Part shown: positions 24,715-33,495 of the stretch, piece by piece
How positions within the stretch are numbered: position 1 is the stretch's first letter
How the letters are laid out: every line of letters starts with the position of its first letter
Origin: Candidatus Desulfofervidaceae bacterium
GTDB lineage: Bacteria; Desulfobacterota; Desulfofervidia; Desulfofervidales; Desulfofervidaceae
Direction: 5' to 3'
Assembly (NCBI GenBank): GCA_027064585.1
Contig: JAMOPI010000036.1
Location: 1-41,776 of the forward strand
DNA length: 41,776 nucleotides
Program-made: the position numbers and the translations under genes
Notes under the pieces: model-generated
The model's input: the letters and a program-made list of their open reading frames with translations, nothing else
Told to the model about the DNA's origin: nothing
Databases searched by the model: none

Positions 24715-25989
24715 CTAATGTCTAAATGCGCGTTCACCGGTAAAGACCATAGCTACTGGGGGCTTAGCCTCATTACAGGCCAAGATAGACTCAAAATCCC
24801 GTATAGACCCTCCAGGCTGGGCAATGGCCGTAATGCCTTCTTTTATGGCCACATCTACTCCATCGCGGAAGGGAAAGAAAGCATCTGAAACCATAACCGC
24901 TCCTTTAAGTCCTCCCTTTGCCTCTTTGGTCAAGGCATCTATTTCTTCCTTTTGTTCCTTAGGACGGTTACCTTGGACAATTTCCATTTCCAGAATTTTA
25001 TAGGGTACGCCGTACTTCTTAAAACACAAGGCATCGGCATATTTGGTATAGGCCTTAAAAATGGCAATCTCTACTACTCCTACCCTATCCTGTTCACCCG
25101 TACCAATGGCCACCGTAGCCTCATCTTTAACAAATAAAACAGAATTTGAAGTCACTCCCTGCTCTACATACCAGCCAAAGAGTAAATCATTTAGTTCTTT
25201 CTCTGTAGGCAACCGTTTAATCCGGTAGGTCTCTCCTTTATAGGTAGCCTCAGCAGGCACAAATTCTGTCTTATCTTTTATTTTTGTGTAAGGAGACTGT
25301 TGTAAAATCAACCCTCCATCCATTAAGGCTTTAAAGTCTAACCAGCGTTTGTGGGCATATTCGGCGAGGCGATCCATTTTCTTGATTTCTATAATCCGCA
25401 GGTTCCTCCTCTTTTTAAGGATGTCTACTACACCCTCAGCATAATCCGGTGCTGCCACTACCTCTACATAGTACTGACTAATCATCTCTGCCGTTTCTTT
25501 ATCTACGGTTTGATTAAGGGCCACGCAACCGCCAAAAGCAGCAATCCTGTCAGCAAAATAGGCCCGCTCAAAGGCCTCGGCTAAACTATTGCCATAGGCC
25601 ACTCCACAGGGATTATTATGTTTGATAATGACAACGGCCGGTTTAGCCATTAGATAACGTAGAATCTGTAAGGCCCGGTCTAGGTCAGTCATATTGATCA
25701 TACTGGGATGTTTCCCAAATTGTAAAAAGTCTGCTTCTTTTAAGGCACTGACCAGACCCTCTTTTGCTCCAACAAAACGACAGTCTCCTAAGACTAAGTT
25801 TCCATTTACCAGCTCATAAAGGGCCGCTTCTTGATGAGGATTTTCGCCGTAGCGTAGCCCCCTCTTTTCTCCTTCTACATCCCAAATCCGTTTGCGGTAG
25901 ACAAGCACTTGATCTCCAAACACGATCTTAATTTCTTCGGGAAAATGATCTAACACAATCTCCTTGTAAATTTTCTTTAAGTCCTTCAT
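24715..25989 (-). CDS. purH: Stand-alone AICAR transformylase (PurH C-terminal half)
   Basis: A 424-residue protein covering only the transformylase half of PurH, which moves a formyl group from 10-formyl-tetrahydrofolate to AICAR in purine synthesis. Motifs: LRYGENPHQ at 45-53, the catalytic K123-H124 in KHNNPCGVAYG, AAFGGCVALN near 151, and PGGSIRDFES near the end. The IMP cyclohydrolase (MGS-like) domain that precedes these in ordinary PurH is missing, and the protein starts with its own helical segment, so it is not a recent truncation. Split forms are known in Desulfobacterota-like bacteria; the cyclohydrolase should be encoded elsewhere. It overlaps the upstream lipoprotein gene by 4 bases. 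Confidence 0.9.
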   Translation of the reverse strand: MKDLKKIYKEIVLDHFPEEIKIVFGDQVLVYRKRIWDVEGEKRGLRYGENPHQEAALYELVNGNLVLGDCRFVGAKEGLVSALKEADFLQFGKHPSMINMTDLDRALQILRYLMAKPAVVIIKHNNPCGVAYGNSLAEAFERAYFADRIAAFGGCVALNQTVDKETAEMISQYYVEVVAAPDYAEGVVDILKKRRNLRIIEIKKMDRLAEYAHKRWLDFKALMDGGLILQQSPYTKIKDKTEFVPAEATYKGETYRIKRLPTEKELNDLLFGWYVEQGVTSNSVLFVKDEATVAIGTGEQDRVGVVEIAIFKAYTKYADALCFKKYGVPYKILEMEIVQGNRPKEQKEEIDALTKEAKGGLKGAVMVSDAFFPFRDGVDVAIKEGITAIAQPGGSIRDFESILACNEAKPPVAMVFTGERAFRH

Positions 25990-26822
25990 CGCTCCTCCTC
26001 TAAACGTACAATATCATTGATCTTAAAGTTCTTTCCAGAAAGAATTTTGGCCACAGAGGCATTTTCTCCAAAAAAGGAGATTATCTTAATCTTTCCCTTT
26101 TTTTCGCCTAAATATCCCAAAGAGATACCTGTTACGGGATTAATCACTTCCTTGCCCTGGGCATAGACGCTTAAGATATCTCCCTTTTTCAGTCCTGAAA
26201 GTCTACCTACATTAAGATAGACTTTATCCCCCTCTATATAAGCAATTCTTCCTTCCCAGGTGGTATTTGTAAAAATATAATCGGCAATTTGAACCGCTAT
26301 TTTATTCTGTTCTTTTGGTGTGGTAACCAGGCTAGTTAAAAAATTTCCTGTGATGCCGTCATAGATTTCAATTTTTGTTTTTTCATCACTAGCCAGTCTT
26401 AAAAACAAAAAGGCCTGGAGCCCTAAGAGATTGCCTATTTTCCTCCGTGTGTCTGCCTCTAGAAGCCCATCTTTGTGTAAGTGAAATTTTTTTAAAAGTG
26501 GATCTATTCTCTTATGACCTACAATTAATACCTTTTTTGTGGCTTCTAATTCTATTCCCAGCGCCTGCCATTCTGCACATGATTTGGGTGAAAGAAAACA
26601 ACAAATCAATATTTTCCGCTTTAAATATTGCTTTTTAGAAGGCGACAAAGTTCTTTTTTCTTGCTTTTTCTGTTCCTGTCTAAAATAATCGGCCGTAATT
26701 AGCCAAGGAGATTGATTAATTTTTTCTTCCCATTCATCAGAAGATGTCTCTCTCGTCCTTTGTAAATGATTACATCCTACTAGCAACAAAATACACAGAC
26801 ATAAAAATGCAAATTTTTTCAT
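25986..26822 (-). CDS. Lipoprotein with possible FlgT C-terminal-like domain
   Basis: A 278-residue lipoprotein. The signal is MKKFAFLCLCILLLVGC with the lipobox LVGC and the lipid-bearing Cys at 17. The C-terminal part, EGRIAYIEGDKVYLNVGRLS (about 191-210) followed by LKKGDILSVYAQGKEV, resembles the small beta-barrel domain of FlgT and related envelope proteins; the resemblance is weak. The central part (about 90-180) has an alternating strand-helix pattern with no family I recognise. An AGGAG ribosome binding site lies 8 bases before the ATG. The next gene on this strand, AICAR transformylase, starts inside its stop, an odd pairing of an envelope and a purine gene. Upstream it diverges from mraZ. 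Confidence 0.72.
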   Translation of the reverse strand: MKKFAFLCLCILLLVGCNHLQRTRETSSDEWEEKINQSPWLITADYFRQEQKKQEKRTLSPSKKQYLKRKILICCFLSPKSCAEWQALGIELEATKKVLIVGHKRIDPLLKKFHLHKDGLLEADTRRKIGNLLGLQAFLFLRLASDEKTKIEIYDGITGNFLTSLVTTPKEQNKIAVQIADYIFTNTTWEGRIAYIEGDKVYLNVGRLSGLKKGDILSVYAQGKEVINPVTGISLGYLGEKKGKIKIISFFGENASVAKILSGKNFKINDIVRLEEER

Positions 26823-26850
26823 TTGGCATTCTCCTTATTTCAATTGCCAA
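26823..26850 (-). promoter_or_regulatory. Inverted repeat around the lipoprotein ribosome binding site
   Basis: TTGGCA (26823-26828) and TGCCAA (26845-26850) form a 6-bp inverted repeat with a 16-base loop. On the lipoprotein strand the AGGAG site lies in the loop and the ATG directly follows the stem. It might modulate translation, but a 6-bp stem of this kind can occur by chance. Confidence 0.25.
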
Positions 26851-26910
26851 AAATTTTTTCAAACACTGCCTGTTCGTAAATGGTTGAATACACCTCTCTC
26901 TTTGCATTTA

Positions 26911-26939
26911 AGGATATGCCAAAAAGGGCCTTCTGACAA
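26911..26939 (-). promoter_or_regulatory. Candidate promoter for the lipoprotein operon
   Basis: On the minus strand TTGTCA (26934-26939) and TATCCT (26911-26916) are 17 bases apart. The transcript would start near 26904, giving a leader of about 80 bases. The match is moderate. Confidence 0.35.
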
Positions 26940-26953
26940 GCCTAAATTTTATC

Positions 26954-26983
26954 TTGACAAAGCAGGCTGGCTTAAGGTAATAG
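26954..26983 (+). promoter_or_regulatory. Promoter of the dcw cluster (mraZ promoter)
   Basis: TTGACA (26954-26959, perfect) and TAATAG (26978-26983) are separated by 18 bases. The predicted transcript starts near 26990, about 12 bases before the mraZ ATG, inside the MraZ-box repeats. No second strong promoter was seen within the cluster, where genes overlap or lie close together. Confidence 0.6.
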
Positions 26984-26987
26984 TAAG

Positions 26988-27002
26988 TGGGGAAGAGTGG
27001 GA
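26988..27002 (+). promoter_or_regulatory. MraZ box: two TGGGN repeats
   Basis: TGGGG at 26988-26992 and TGGGA at 26998-27002 are separated by 5 bases, a 10-bp period. MraZ in E. coli and other bacteria is known to bind tandem TGGGN repeats with this spacing. The last base of the second repeat is the A of the mraZ ATG, so bound protein would cover the transcription start and ribosome binding region. A third repeat is not present on either side. Confidence 0.65.
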
Positions 27003-27481
27003 TGGAGGACCAAAATTTCCCAAAAAGAACCAATTTAGTCTTCCGAGGTAGGTATTTGCATGTCTTGGATAAAAAGGGACGCCTAAGCATCCCTAGCATA
27101 TTTAGAGAAATATTGCGGGAAAAATATAAGGAAGAAAGGTTAATGCTTACATGCTTTGGAAAATCCTTAGTGGCTTATCCTGTTCCAGAATGGATCATTA
27201 TTGAAGAAAAGGTAAGCAAACTGCCCCAAATTAGACCAGAAGTAAGGCAGTTTCAATTATTGTTTATCTCGGGAGCCGTAGAATGTGAGTTTGACAAACA
27301 GGGCCGTATTTTAATCCCTCCATCCTTACGGAAAGATGCAGGCCTAAAAAAAGAGGTAGTTATTGCTGGTATGCTTAATAAATTTGAGATTTGGGACAAA
27401 GAGAAGTGGGACAGGGAGATGAAGTCTTTAATTGAAAACTTTGAGGAAATCAGTAAGGTTCTATCAGATTTGGGTATTTAA
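27002..27481 (+). CDS. mraZ: Transcriptional regulator MraZ
   Basis: A 159-residue MraZ with two AbrB-like (SpoVT) half-domains, each with the DxxGR signature: DKKGRLSIP and DKQGRILIPPSLR. MraZ forms a ring that binds the repeats in its own promoter and regulates the dcw cluster. The ATG at 27002 gives MEDQNFPKR; a GTG at 26987 would add five residues but lies inside the first operator repeat. Length is slightly above the usual 140-152 because of a longer C-terminal helix. Its stop is followed within a few bases by the rsmH start. Confidence 0.93.
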   Translation: MEDQNFPKRTNLVFRGRYLHVLDKKGRLSIPSIFREILREKYKEERLMLTCFGKSLVAYPVPEWIIIEEKVSKLPQIRPEVRQFQLLFISGAVECEFDKQGRILIPPSLRKDAGLKKEVVIAGMLNKFEIWDKEKWDREMKSLIENFEEISKVLSDLGI

Positions 27482-27482
27482 G

Positions 27483-28373
27483 TTGAGTGATCCCATTCAC
27501 ATACCTGTATTAAAAGAAGAAGTTGTTTTTTTTCTTAATTGTAAAAAGGGTAAGTTTTTTGTGGACGGTACGGTTGGATGTGGAGGACATGCCAAGGCCA
27601 TATTGGAAGCCAAAGCAGATACCTTTCTCTTGGGCTTAGATGTAGATGAAGAGGCGTTAAAGGAGGCAGAAAGAGTGCTTGTTCCTTATGAAGGAAGGTA
27701 TCACCTAGTAGAGGCCAACTTCGCCAAGATAGGATTGGTGCTAAAGAGCCTTCATCAGGAAAAGGTAGATGGTATCTTGCTTGATTTAGGCATGTCTTCA
27801 CTGCACTTAGCTCAGGCCAAGAGGGGGTTTAGCTTCTTGCGCACCGGCCCGCTGGATATGCGGATGAGTAAAAAGGGTAGTTTGACGGCAGAACTTATCG
27901 TTAACCGCTGGTCTCAGGCACGACTAAAAGAAATTATTCAAAAATATGGCGAAGAGAAGTGGGCCGGGCGCATTGCTAAATGCATTGTAGAAGAGCGAAC
28001 CAAAGCTCCTATCCAAACAACCACCCAGTTGGCTGAAATTGTGGCCAAGGCCATTCCTAGACGCTATTGGCCTCATCATATTCATCCGGCAACACGCACC
28101 TTTCAGGCATTGCGCATTGCTGTCAACAATGAACTAGAAAATTTGAAACAATTCCTTACGCAGGCCTTGGATTGTCTTACTTCAGGAGGGAGATTGGTTA
28201 TCATCTCTTTTCATTCCCTAGAAGACAGGATGGTAAAGAAGACCTTCAGGGAATGGGCCAGGGAAAACAAGGTGAGACCTTTGACAAAAAAACCAGTAGT
28301 CCCAACACAGGAGGAGGTAAAACAGAATCCTAGGGCCAGGAGCGCCAAATTAAGGGCAATAGAGAAAATTTGA
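27483..28373 (+). CDS. rsmH: 16S rRNA m4C1402 methyltransferase RsmH
   Basis: A 296-residue RsmH (MraW), which methylates N4 of C1402 in 16S rRNA. Motifs: HIPVLKEEV at the start, the SAM-binding VDGTVGCGGHAKAIL near 28, DGILLDLGMSS near 98, GPLDMRM near 125, and HPATRTFQALRIAVNNEL near 200 (split in family alignments). The TTG at 27483 is preferred because it gives MSDPIHIPVLKEEV, the family's normal distance to the first motif; a TTG at 27432 would overlap mraZ by 50 bases. Neither TTG has a strong ribosome binding site, so coupling to mraZ translation is likely. Confidence 0.9.
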   Translation: MSDPIHIPVLKEEVVFFLNCKKGKFFVDGTVGCGGHAKAILEAKADTFLLGLDVDEEALKEAERVLVPYEGRYHLVEANFAKIGLVLKSLHQEKVDGILLDLGMSSLHLAQAKRGFSFLRTGPLDMRMSKKGSLTAELIVNRWSQARLKEIIQKYGEEKWAGRIAKCIVEERTKAPIQTTTQLAEIVAKAIPRRYWPHHIHPATRTFQALRIAVNNELENLKQFLTQALDCLTSGGRLVIISFHSLEDRMVKKTFREWARENKVRPLTKKPVVPTQEEVKQNPRARSAKLRAIEKI

Positions 28374-28384
28374 GGGAGGAAAAA

Positions 28385-28687
28385 ATGACAATAGCCGCAT
28401 GGGCAAGAACAAACAAACGGACAAAGATCCGGACATGGGATGTAAAATGGGCTATACTTCATATTCTTATCATTTTCTTAAGTGTCTTTATTTATCTATG
28501 GCTTAGCCTACAGGATCTTCAACTCGGCTATAGAATTGCTGAAGCAATACAAATTCAGAAAAGACTAAAAGAGGAAAACCAGAGGCTCCAATTAGAATGG
28601 ACCCATTTAACCTCTCCTTCTTCTTTACAAAAACAGGCAGAAAAACTAGGGCTGCAGAAACCTACTCAATTTGTAAAACTGCCTTAA
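28385..28687 (+). CDS. ftsL: FtsL-type cell division protein
   Basis: A 100-residue bitopic protein: a basic cytoplasmic N-terminus, a single membrane helix at about 22-41 (WAILHILIIFLSVFIYLWL) and an extracytoplasmic leucine-zipper-like coil (RLKEENQRLQLEW) ending in EKLGLQKPTQFVKLP. This is the FtsL/DivIC layout and the place between rsmH and ftsI is the usual one; sequence identity in FtsL is always low, so position supports the call. FtsL joins FtsB and FtsQ and activates FtsWI. The ATG at 28385 has a GGGAGGA ribosome binding site immediately upstream; the TTG at 28370 is less likely. Confidence 0.85.
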   Translation: MTIAAWARTNKRTKIRTWDVKWAILHILIIFLSVFIYLWLSLQDLQLGYRIAEAIQIQKRLKEENQRLQLEWTHLTSPSSLQKQAEKLGLQKPTQFVKLP

Positions 28688-28694
28688 ATAAACG

Positions 28695-30632
28695 ATGAAA
28701 GGGATAAGGTTTAAGATTGGAGTTATAATATTGTTTTTTCTTTCATGTGGTCTGTGTATTCTAATTCAGTCCTTTCGCTTACAGGTTTTAGATATCTTTA
28801 CTCATCATAAAAAGTTGAAAAAGATAGTTATTCCTTGCAAACGTGGTTTTATTTACGACCGCTACGGAGAACCATTGGCCATTACGACACAGATTCCTTC
28901 TCTTTATGCCTGTCCTGATGTCATTAAAAGACCAGAAGAAGTAGCGAGACGATTGAGCAAAATTTTACATATGGACTATAAAGACCTACTTAACCGCCTC
29001 AAGAGAAAAGGAGAATTTATATGGTTAAAACGCTGGCTTACGCCAAGAGAGGCAAGCTTGGTAGAAAGGTTAGATATTGATGGCCTGAATTTTCGGCCTG
29101 AAAATAAGCGTTCTTATCCGCATGGTTACCTTGCTGGTCAGGTATTGGGATTTGTCGGTGTAGATGGCGTAGGATTAGAAGGGATTGAGAGAAAGTTTGA
29201 CCAATTTCTCCAAGGTATACCTGGTTTTTATTTTGGCATAAAGGATGCGCGCGGTAGAATTATTCTGGCCCCCCGCCAACCGATCAAACCTGCCCAAGAT
29301 GGTCACTCTCTTCGCTTAAGTATAGACGCCAATATCCAATATCGGGCCGAACAGGCCTTAAAAAAAGCCGTGCAAAAGTGGCATGCAAAAAAGGGATGTG
29401 TCATTGTCGTTGTCCCCCAAAGTGGTGAAATTCTAGCCATGGCCAATTATCCCTTTTTTAATCCTAATAATTTTAGGCATTCATCTCCATTCATCTGGCG
29501 TAACCATGCCATTGCCGATAGTTTTGAGCCGGGTTCTACTTTTAAAACCTTTTTGTTAGCCGCAGCCCTTGATAAAAAGATATGGTCTCCCCATGATATT
29601 TTATATGCCGAAAATGGCCGTTATAGACTGGAAGATGTAACCATTCATGATGTTAAACACTTTGGCTGGCTTTCGGTTGAAAATGCAATTGTTTACTCTT
29701 CTAACATTGGGGCGGTGAAGATTGGGCTAAAGGTAGGAAAGGATTCCTTTTATCAATATATCAAAAAATTTGGTTTTTCTGAAAAGACGGGAATTGACCT
29801 TAACGGAGAGTCTCCTGGTTTACTCCAACCAGTATCCCGGTGGACCAAGGTAGATTCTGCCACCATTTGTTTTGGACAGGGAATTGGGGTAACAGCCCTA
29901 CAACTAGCCATGGCCTACAGTGCCATTGCCAATGGTGGCAAGCTTATGCGTCCCCTTTTAGTAGAAAGGATTTACGATGCCAAAGGTAAGGTAGTAAAGG
30001 CATTTGAACCAGAAGTAAAAAGGCAGGTAATCAATCCTACAACTGCGGCCTTGGTGAGAAGGATTTTGCGTAAGGTAGTTGCAAAGGGGACAGGCCAGGA
30101 GGCCGATATTCCTGGGTATGAAGTAGCTGGTAAAACCGGTACTTCGCAAAAGGTCAATCCTAGAACTGGTAAATATCATCACGACAAATATATAGCCTCC
30201 TTTGTTGGTTTTTTCCCGGCTTCACACCCTAGAGTAGTTATCGTAGTTGTTATTGATGAACCCCATCCCTTATATTACGGTGGCATTGTGGCTGCGCCTG
30301 TATTTAAAGAGATTGCCCAACACATTATTTGGCAATGGCAGTTGGCTCCAAGTGCTCCGACTGAATTAAAAATGGCAAAAAGAGAGTCTCAGCCTAATCC
30401 TATACCTGAATCTTCTTCGCCAGATTTTGAAGGGATTGATAAGGCTATTACTAAAGGCATTATGCCAAATTTACAAGGTCTGCCGTTAAGGTTAGCCCTA
30501 CGTATTTTGCAAAAAGTTAACCTTCAGGTTAAAATTGAAGGTACAGGTTGGGTAATAAAGCAGATTCCTGCCCCAGGGACAAAGATTAGGGAGGATACTG
30601 TTTGTCTATTACAGTTAGGAGTAGATGAATGA
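28695..30632 (+). CDS. ftsI: Septal transpeptidase FtsI/PBP3 with a PASTA domain
   Basis: A 645-residue class B penicillin-binding protein. After a signal-anchor helix (about 6-26) there is a pedestal domain (GFIYDRYGEPLA near 50) and the transpeptidase domain with all three active-site motifs: S281-TFK284, S335-S336-N337 and K480-TG. The C-terminus (about 585-645) carries one PASTA-like domain (MPNLQGLPLRLALRIL), common in SpoVD/PBP2x-type enzymes and also found in Desulfobacterota. It cross-links septal peptidoglycan with FtsW. The start follows ftsL by 7 bases with no clear ribosome binding site; its stop overlaps the murE ATG (ATGA). Confidence 0.93.
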   Translation: MKGIRFKIGVIILFFLSCGLCILIQSFRLQVLDIFTHHKKLKKIVIPCKRGFIYDRYGEPLAITTQIPSLYACPDVIKRPEEVARRLSKILHMDYKDLLNRLKRKGEFIWLKRWLTPREASLVERLDIDGLNFRPENKRSYPHGYLAGQVLGFVGVDGVGLEGIERKFDQFLQGIPGFYFGIKDARGRIILAPRQPIKPAQDGHSLRLSIDANIQYRAEQALKKAVQKWHAKKGCVIVVVPQSGEILAMANYPFFNPNNFRHSSPFIWRNHAIADSFEPGSTFKTFLLAAALDKKIWSPHDILYAENGRYRLEDVTIHDVKHFGWLSVENAIVYSSNIGAVKIGLKVGKDSFYQYIKKFGFSEKTGIDLNGESPGLLQPVSRWTKVDSATICFGQGIGVTALQLAMAYSAIANGGKLMRPLLVERIYDAKGKVVKAFEPEVKRQVINPTTAALVRRILRKVVAKGTGQEADIPGYEVAGKTGTSQKVNPRTGKYHHDKYIASFVGFFPASHPRVVIVVVIDEPHPLYYGGIVAAPVFKEIAQHIIWQWQLAPSAPTELKMAKRESQPNPIPESSSPDFEGIDKAITKGIMPNLQGLPLRLALRILQKVNLQVKIEGTGWVIKQIPAPGTKIREDTVCLLQLGVDE

Positions 30633-32086
30633 AATTGTTTATGCTTTTAAAGGACATAGATGTCTTGAGCATCCATGGAGATGTCCATATAGACATCAAG
30701 GGCATTACTGTTAATTCCAAGACTGTTTGCCCAGGCAGTCTTTTTGTCGCCTTAAAGGGCATCCATACGGATGGTTCTCTATATATAAATGAAGCCGTTC
30801 AAAGGGGAGCGGTGGCGGTTGTTACCGAAAAGTTACCGTCGGTTATGAAAAACCAAACCACCTTTGTCCTCGTAAAAGACGCCAGGGAAACGGCAGCTAG
30901 ACTAGCAGCGGCCTTTTATGACTATCCGGCCAAAAGTTTAAACCTCATTGGTATTACCGGAACAAATGGCAAGACGACGGTTAGTTATCTAATGGCTTCT
31001 ATCTTAAAACAGGCTGGCAGAGAACCAGGTATAATTGGTACTATTCGTTATCAATGTGGTGAAAAGACCCTTCCTGCTCCTTTAACTACCCCAGACAGTT
31101 GTGAACTGCAGCGGCTTTTAAGGAAAATGAAAGATTACGGGGTTACAGATGTAGTGATGGAGGTTTCTTCTCATGCCCTGGTCTATAAACGAGTATGGGG
31201 GTGTGTATTTAATGCAGCCATCTTTACCAATCTTTCCCGTGATCATTTGGATTTTCATAGCAGTATGGAAGATTACTTTGAAGCCAAAAAACAGTTGTTT
31301 GTTAAATATTTATCCTCTAAAGGTGTAGCCATCATTAACCGGGACGATAAATGGGGAAAGAAACTAATCACGTCCCCGTTGCCACGGCTTGTCACCTATG
31401 GCCTTTCCTCTCAGGCCGATGTCTTTCCTAAAGATACCCATCTTTCGTTGGATGGAATAGAAACAGTGGTTTACACCCCAGCCGGAAGGCTACGAGTTAA
31501 GTCTTCACTTATTGGTAAGCCCAATCTTTACAATCTTCTGGCCGCTATTGCTGCTGGTGTAGCCTTAGAGATACCGCTTCCAGTAATAAAAACTGGTCTA
31601 GAGACCGTCACTTCCATTTGCGGGCGGTTAGAGCGGTTTAAGGGTAACGGTATAGAGGTCATCATTGATTATGCCCACACCCCAGATGCCTTAGAACAAG
31701 TACTTAAAACCTTGCGTCCCTTTTGTCAGGGCAGACTAATTACCGTCTTTGGCTGCGGAGGGGATAGGGACAAGGGGAAAAGGCCGCTTATGGGAAAGAT
31801 TGCCAGTGAGCTGAGTGACTTGGTGATTATTACCAATGACAACCCCCGTTCTGAGCCCTCGCGGCAGATTATTCAGGATATAGAGATGGGCATTAATAAG
31901 GACAAGGCCTACTGCATTGTCCCTGATCGGCGCCAGGCCATTGCGTGGGCCATTAAACACGCGCAAAAAGGGGACATGATTGTCATTGCCGGCAAAGGGC
32001 ATGAAGACTACCAGATTGTAGGGGACAAGCGATACCATTTTAGCGACCGGGAAGAGGTGTTAAAAATTTTAAAGGTTAGAAGTTAA
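30629..32086 (+). CDS. murE: UDP-MurNAc-tripeptide synthetase MurE (meso-diaminopimelate type)
   Basis: A 485-residue Mur ligase. The ATP loop GITGTNGKTT lies near 110-119, and the third-domain motif D404-NPR407 is the one that selects meso-diaminopimelate rather than lysine. HTPDALEQVL near 350 and GKGHEDYQ near 455 also fit MurE. It adds the third stem residue to UDP-MurNAc-Ala-Glu, so the peptidoglycan is of the Gram-negative A1-gamma type. Start overlaps ftsI (ATGA); 20 bases separate it from murF. Confidence 0.95.
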   Translation: MKLFMLLKDIDVLSIHGDVHIDIKGITVNSKTVCPGSLFVALKGIHTDGSLYINEAVQRGAVAVVTEKLPSVMKNQTTFVLVKDARETAARLAAAFYDYPAKSLNLIGITGTNGKTTVSYLMASILKQAGREPGIIGTIRYQCGEKTLPAPLTTPDSCELQRLLRKMKDYGVTDVVMEVSSHALVYKRVWGCVFNAAIFTNLSRDHLDFHSSMEDYFEAKKQLFVKYLSSKGVAIINRDDKWGKKLITSPLPRLVTYGLSSQADVFPKDTHLSLDGIETVVYTPAGRLRVKSSLIGKPNLYNLLAAIAAGVALEIPLPVIKTGLETVTSICGRLERFKGNGIEVIIDYAHTPDALEQVLKTLRPFCQGRLITVFGCGGDRDKGKRPLMGKIASELSDLVIITNDNPRSEPSRQIIQDIEMGINKDKAYCIVPDRRQAIAWAIKHAQKGDMIVIAGKGHEDYQIVGDKRYHFSDREEVLKILKVRS

Positions 32087-32106
32087 CAAATGAGAAAGTT
32101 TGAGCC

Positions 32107-33495
32107 ATGAGGCAGGTGGGTAATTGGCCATTAATGGACATTTTAGAGGCTACCGGGGGAGAATTACAAGGGAAAAAGGTAGAGGCCTTTACTGGTATTA
32201 CAGACGATACGCGGGTTTTACAACCAGGGGATCTATTTATTGCCCTTAAAGGCGCAAGACACGACGGACATCATTTTATCCCTCAGGCCTTAGAAAGAGG
32301 GGCGAAGGGGATTGTCATCGCAAGAGATTTTTTACCTCAATTATCTTCTGTTTCTGGTAATTATGCGGCCATCGTTGTGTCCAATACCCTTCTTGCCTTG
32401 GGAGATATTGCCCGCTTTTGGCGCAGGCGGTTTTTGAACGTTCCCCTTATTGCCATCACTGGGAGTAGCGGTAAGACTACAACCAAAGAGGCCATTGCCT
32501 GGATGCTAAGTAACCGTTTTAAAGTGCTCAAGAGTGAGGGTAACTATAATAACCAGATTGGCCTTCCCTTTACCCTTTTAGGTATTCGGCCTGAACATGA
32601 GATTATTTGTGTGGAGTTAGGTACCAATGCCGAGGGTGAAATAGATTATTTAGCCTCTATCGCCCTCCCGCAGATAGGTGTGATTACAAGTATTCAGCCA
32701 GCCCACCTTAAAGGACTTAAGTCGCTAAAAGTTATTCAAAAGGAAAAAGGAAGCCTTTTAACCCATACCCAGAAATGTTTTGTTTATAACGCCGATGATC
32801 CGCGGGTAGCTGCTTTGGCTAACGAATTTGACAAAGAAAAGATTGGTTTTGGCTTAAAGAATGGCCTTATTCGGGCTGAAGACATTGAGTGGAGAGACAC
32901 TGGACTTTGGTTTAGCGTGTATACCCCAGATTTTACCTTTGGTGTGCAAACTCAGCTTATAGGCAAACACCAAATCTACGCCCTTTTGGCTGCTGTGGCT
33001 ATAGGGTGGTATCTTGGAATCACAAAAAAAAAGATTGCCCAGGCTTTAGCATCTTTTAAACCCTTATCCGGTCGTCTAACTTGGTTTAAAGATAAACAGG
33101 GAAGAATTATCTTAGATGATACCTACAATGCTAACCCTGGCTCTATGCAAGCTGCCTTAGGAGTCCTGAATTCGTTTAAAAATGGCAAAATAGCCATTTT
33201 GGGAGACATGTTAGAACTTGGAGAACAGGACATCTTTTGGCATGAAGAAATAGGGAAAAAGGCAGGAAGCATTTCCTTAAAGGCCCTCTTGCTTTATGGC
33301 CAATACGCAGAAGATTTTAAAAGGGGTGCCCTTAAGGCAGGTATGGAGGAAAAACACATTTTTATCCTGCAGGAAAAAACAGATGTGCTTCCACTTTTGG
33401 ACAAGATTACTACACCAGGAGATGTCATTCTCTTTAAGGCCTCAAACAAGATAGGTTTTAGTGAACTGGTTAAGAAACTAAAGGAGCAGTTATGA
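32107..33495 (+). CDS. murF: UDP-MurNAc-pentapeptide synthetase MurF
   Basis: A 462-residue Mur ligase that adds D-Ala-D-Ala to UDP-MurNAc-tripeptide. Motifs: [17 protein letters not shown] near 35, the ATP loop [12 protein letters not shown] near 116-127, [11 protein letters not shown] near 143, LGTNAEGEI near 172 and [11 protein letters not shown] near 338. The Mur ligase N, M and C domains are complete. The start ATG has only a weak ribosome binding site; the stop overlaps the mraY ATG. Confidence 0.94.
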   Translation: MRQVGNWPLMDILEATGGELQGKKVEAFTGITDDTRVLQPGDLFIALKGARHDGHHFIPQALERGAKGIVIARDFLPQLSSVSGNYAAIVVSNTLLALGDIARFWRRRFLNVPLIAITGSSGKTTTKEAIAWMLSNRFKVLKSEGNYNNQIGLPFTLLGIRPEHEIICVELGTNAEGEIDYLASIALPQIGVITSIQPAHLKGLKSLKVIQKEKGSLLTHTQKCFVYNADDPRVAALANEFDKEKIGFGLKNGLIRAEDIEWRDTGLWFSVYTPDFTFGVQTQLIGKHQIYALLAAVAIGWYLGITKKKIAQALASFKPLSGRLTWFKDKQGRIILDDTYNANPGSMQAALGVLNSFKNGKIAILGDMLELGEQDIFWHEEIGKKAGSISLKALLLYGQYAEDFKRGALKAGMEEKHIFILQEKTDVLPLLDKITTPGDVILFKASNKIGFSELVKKLKEQL

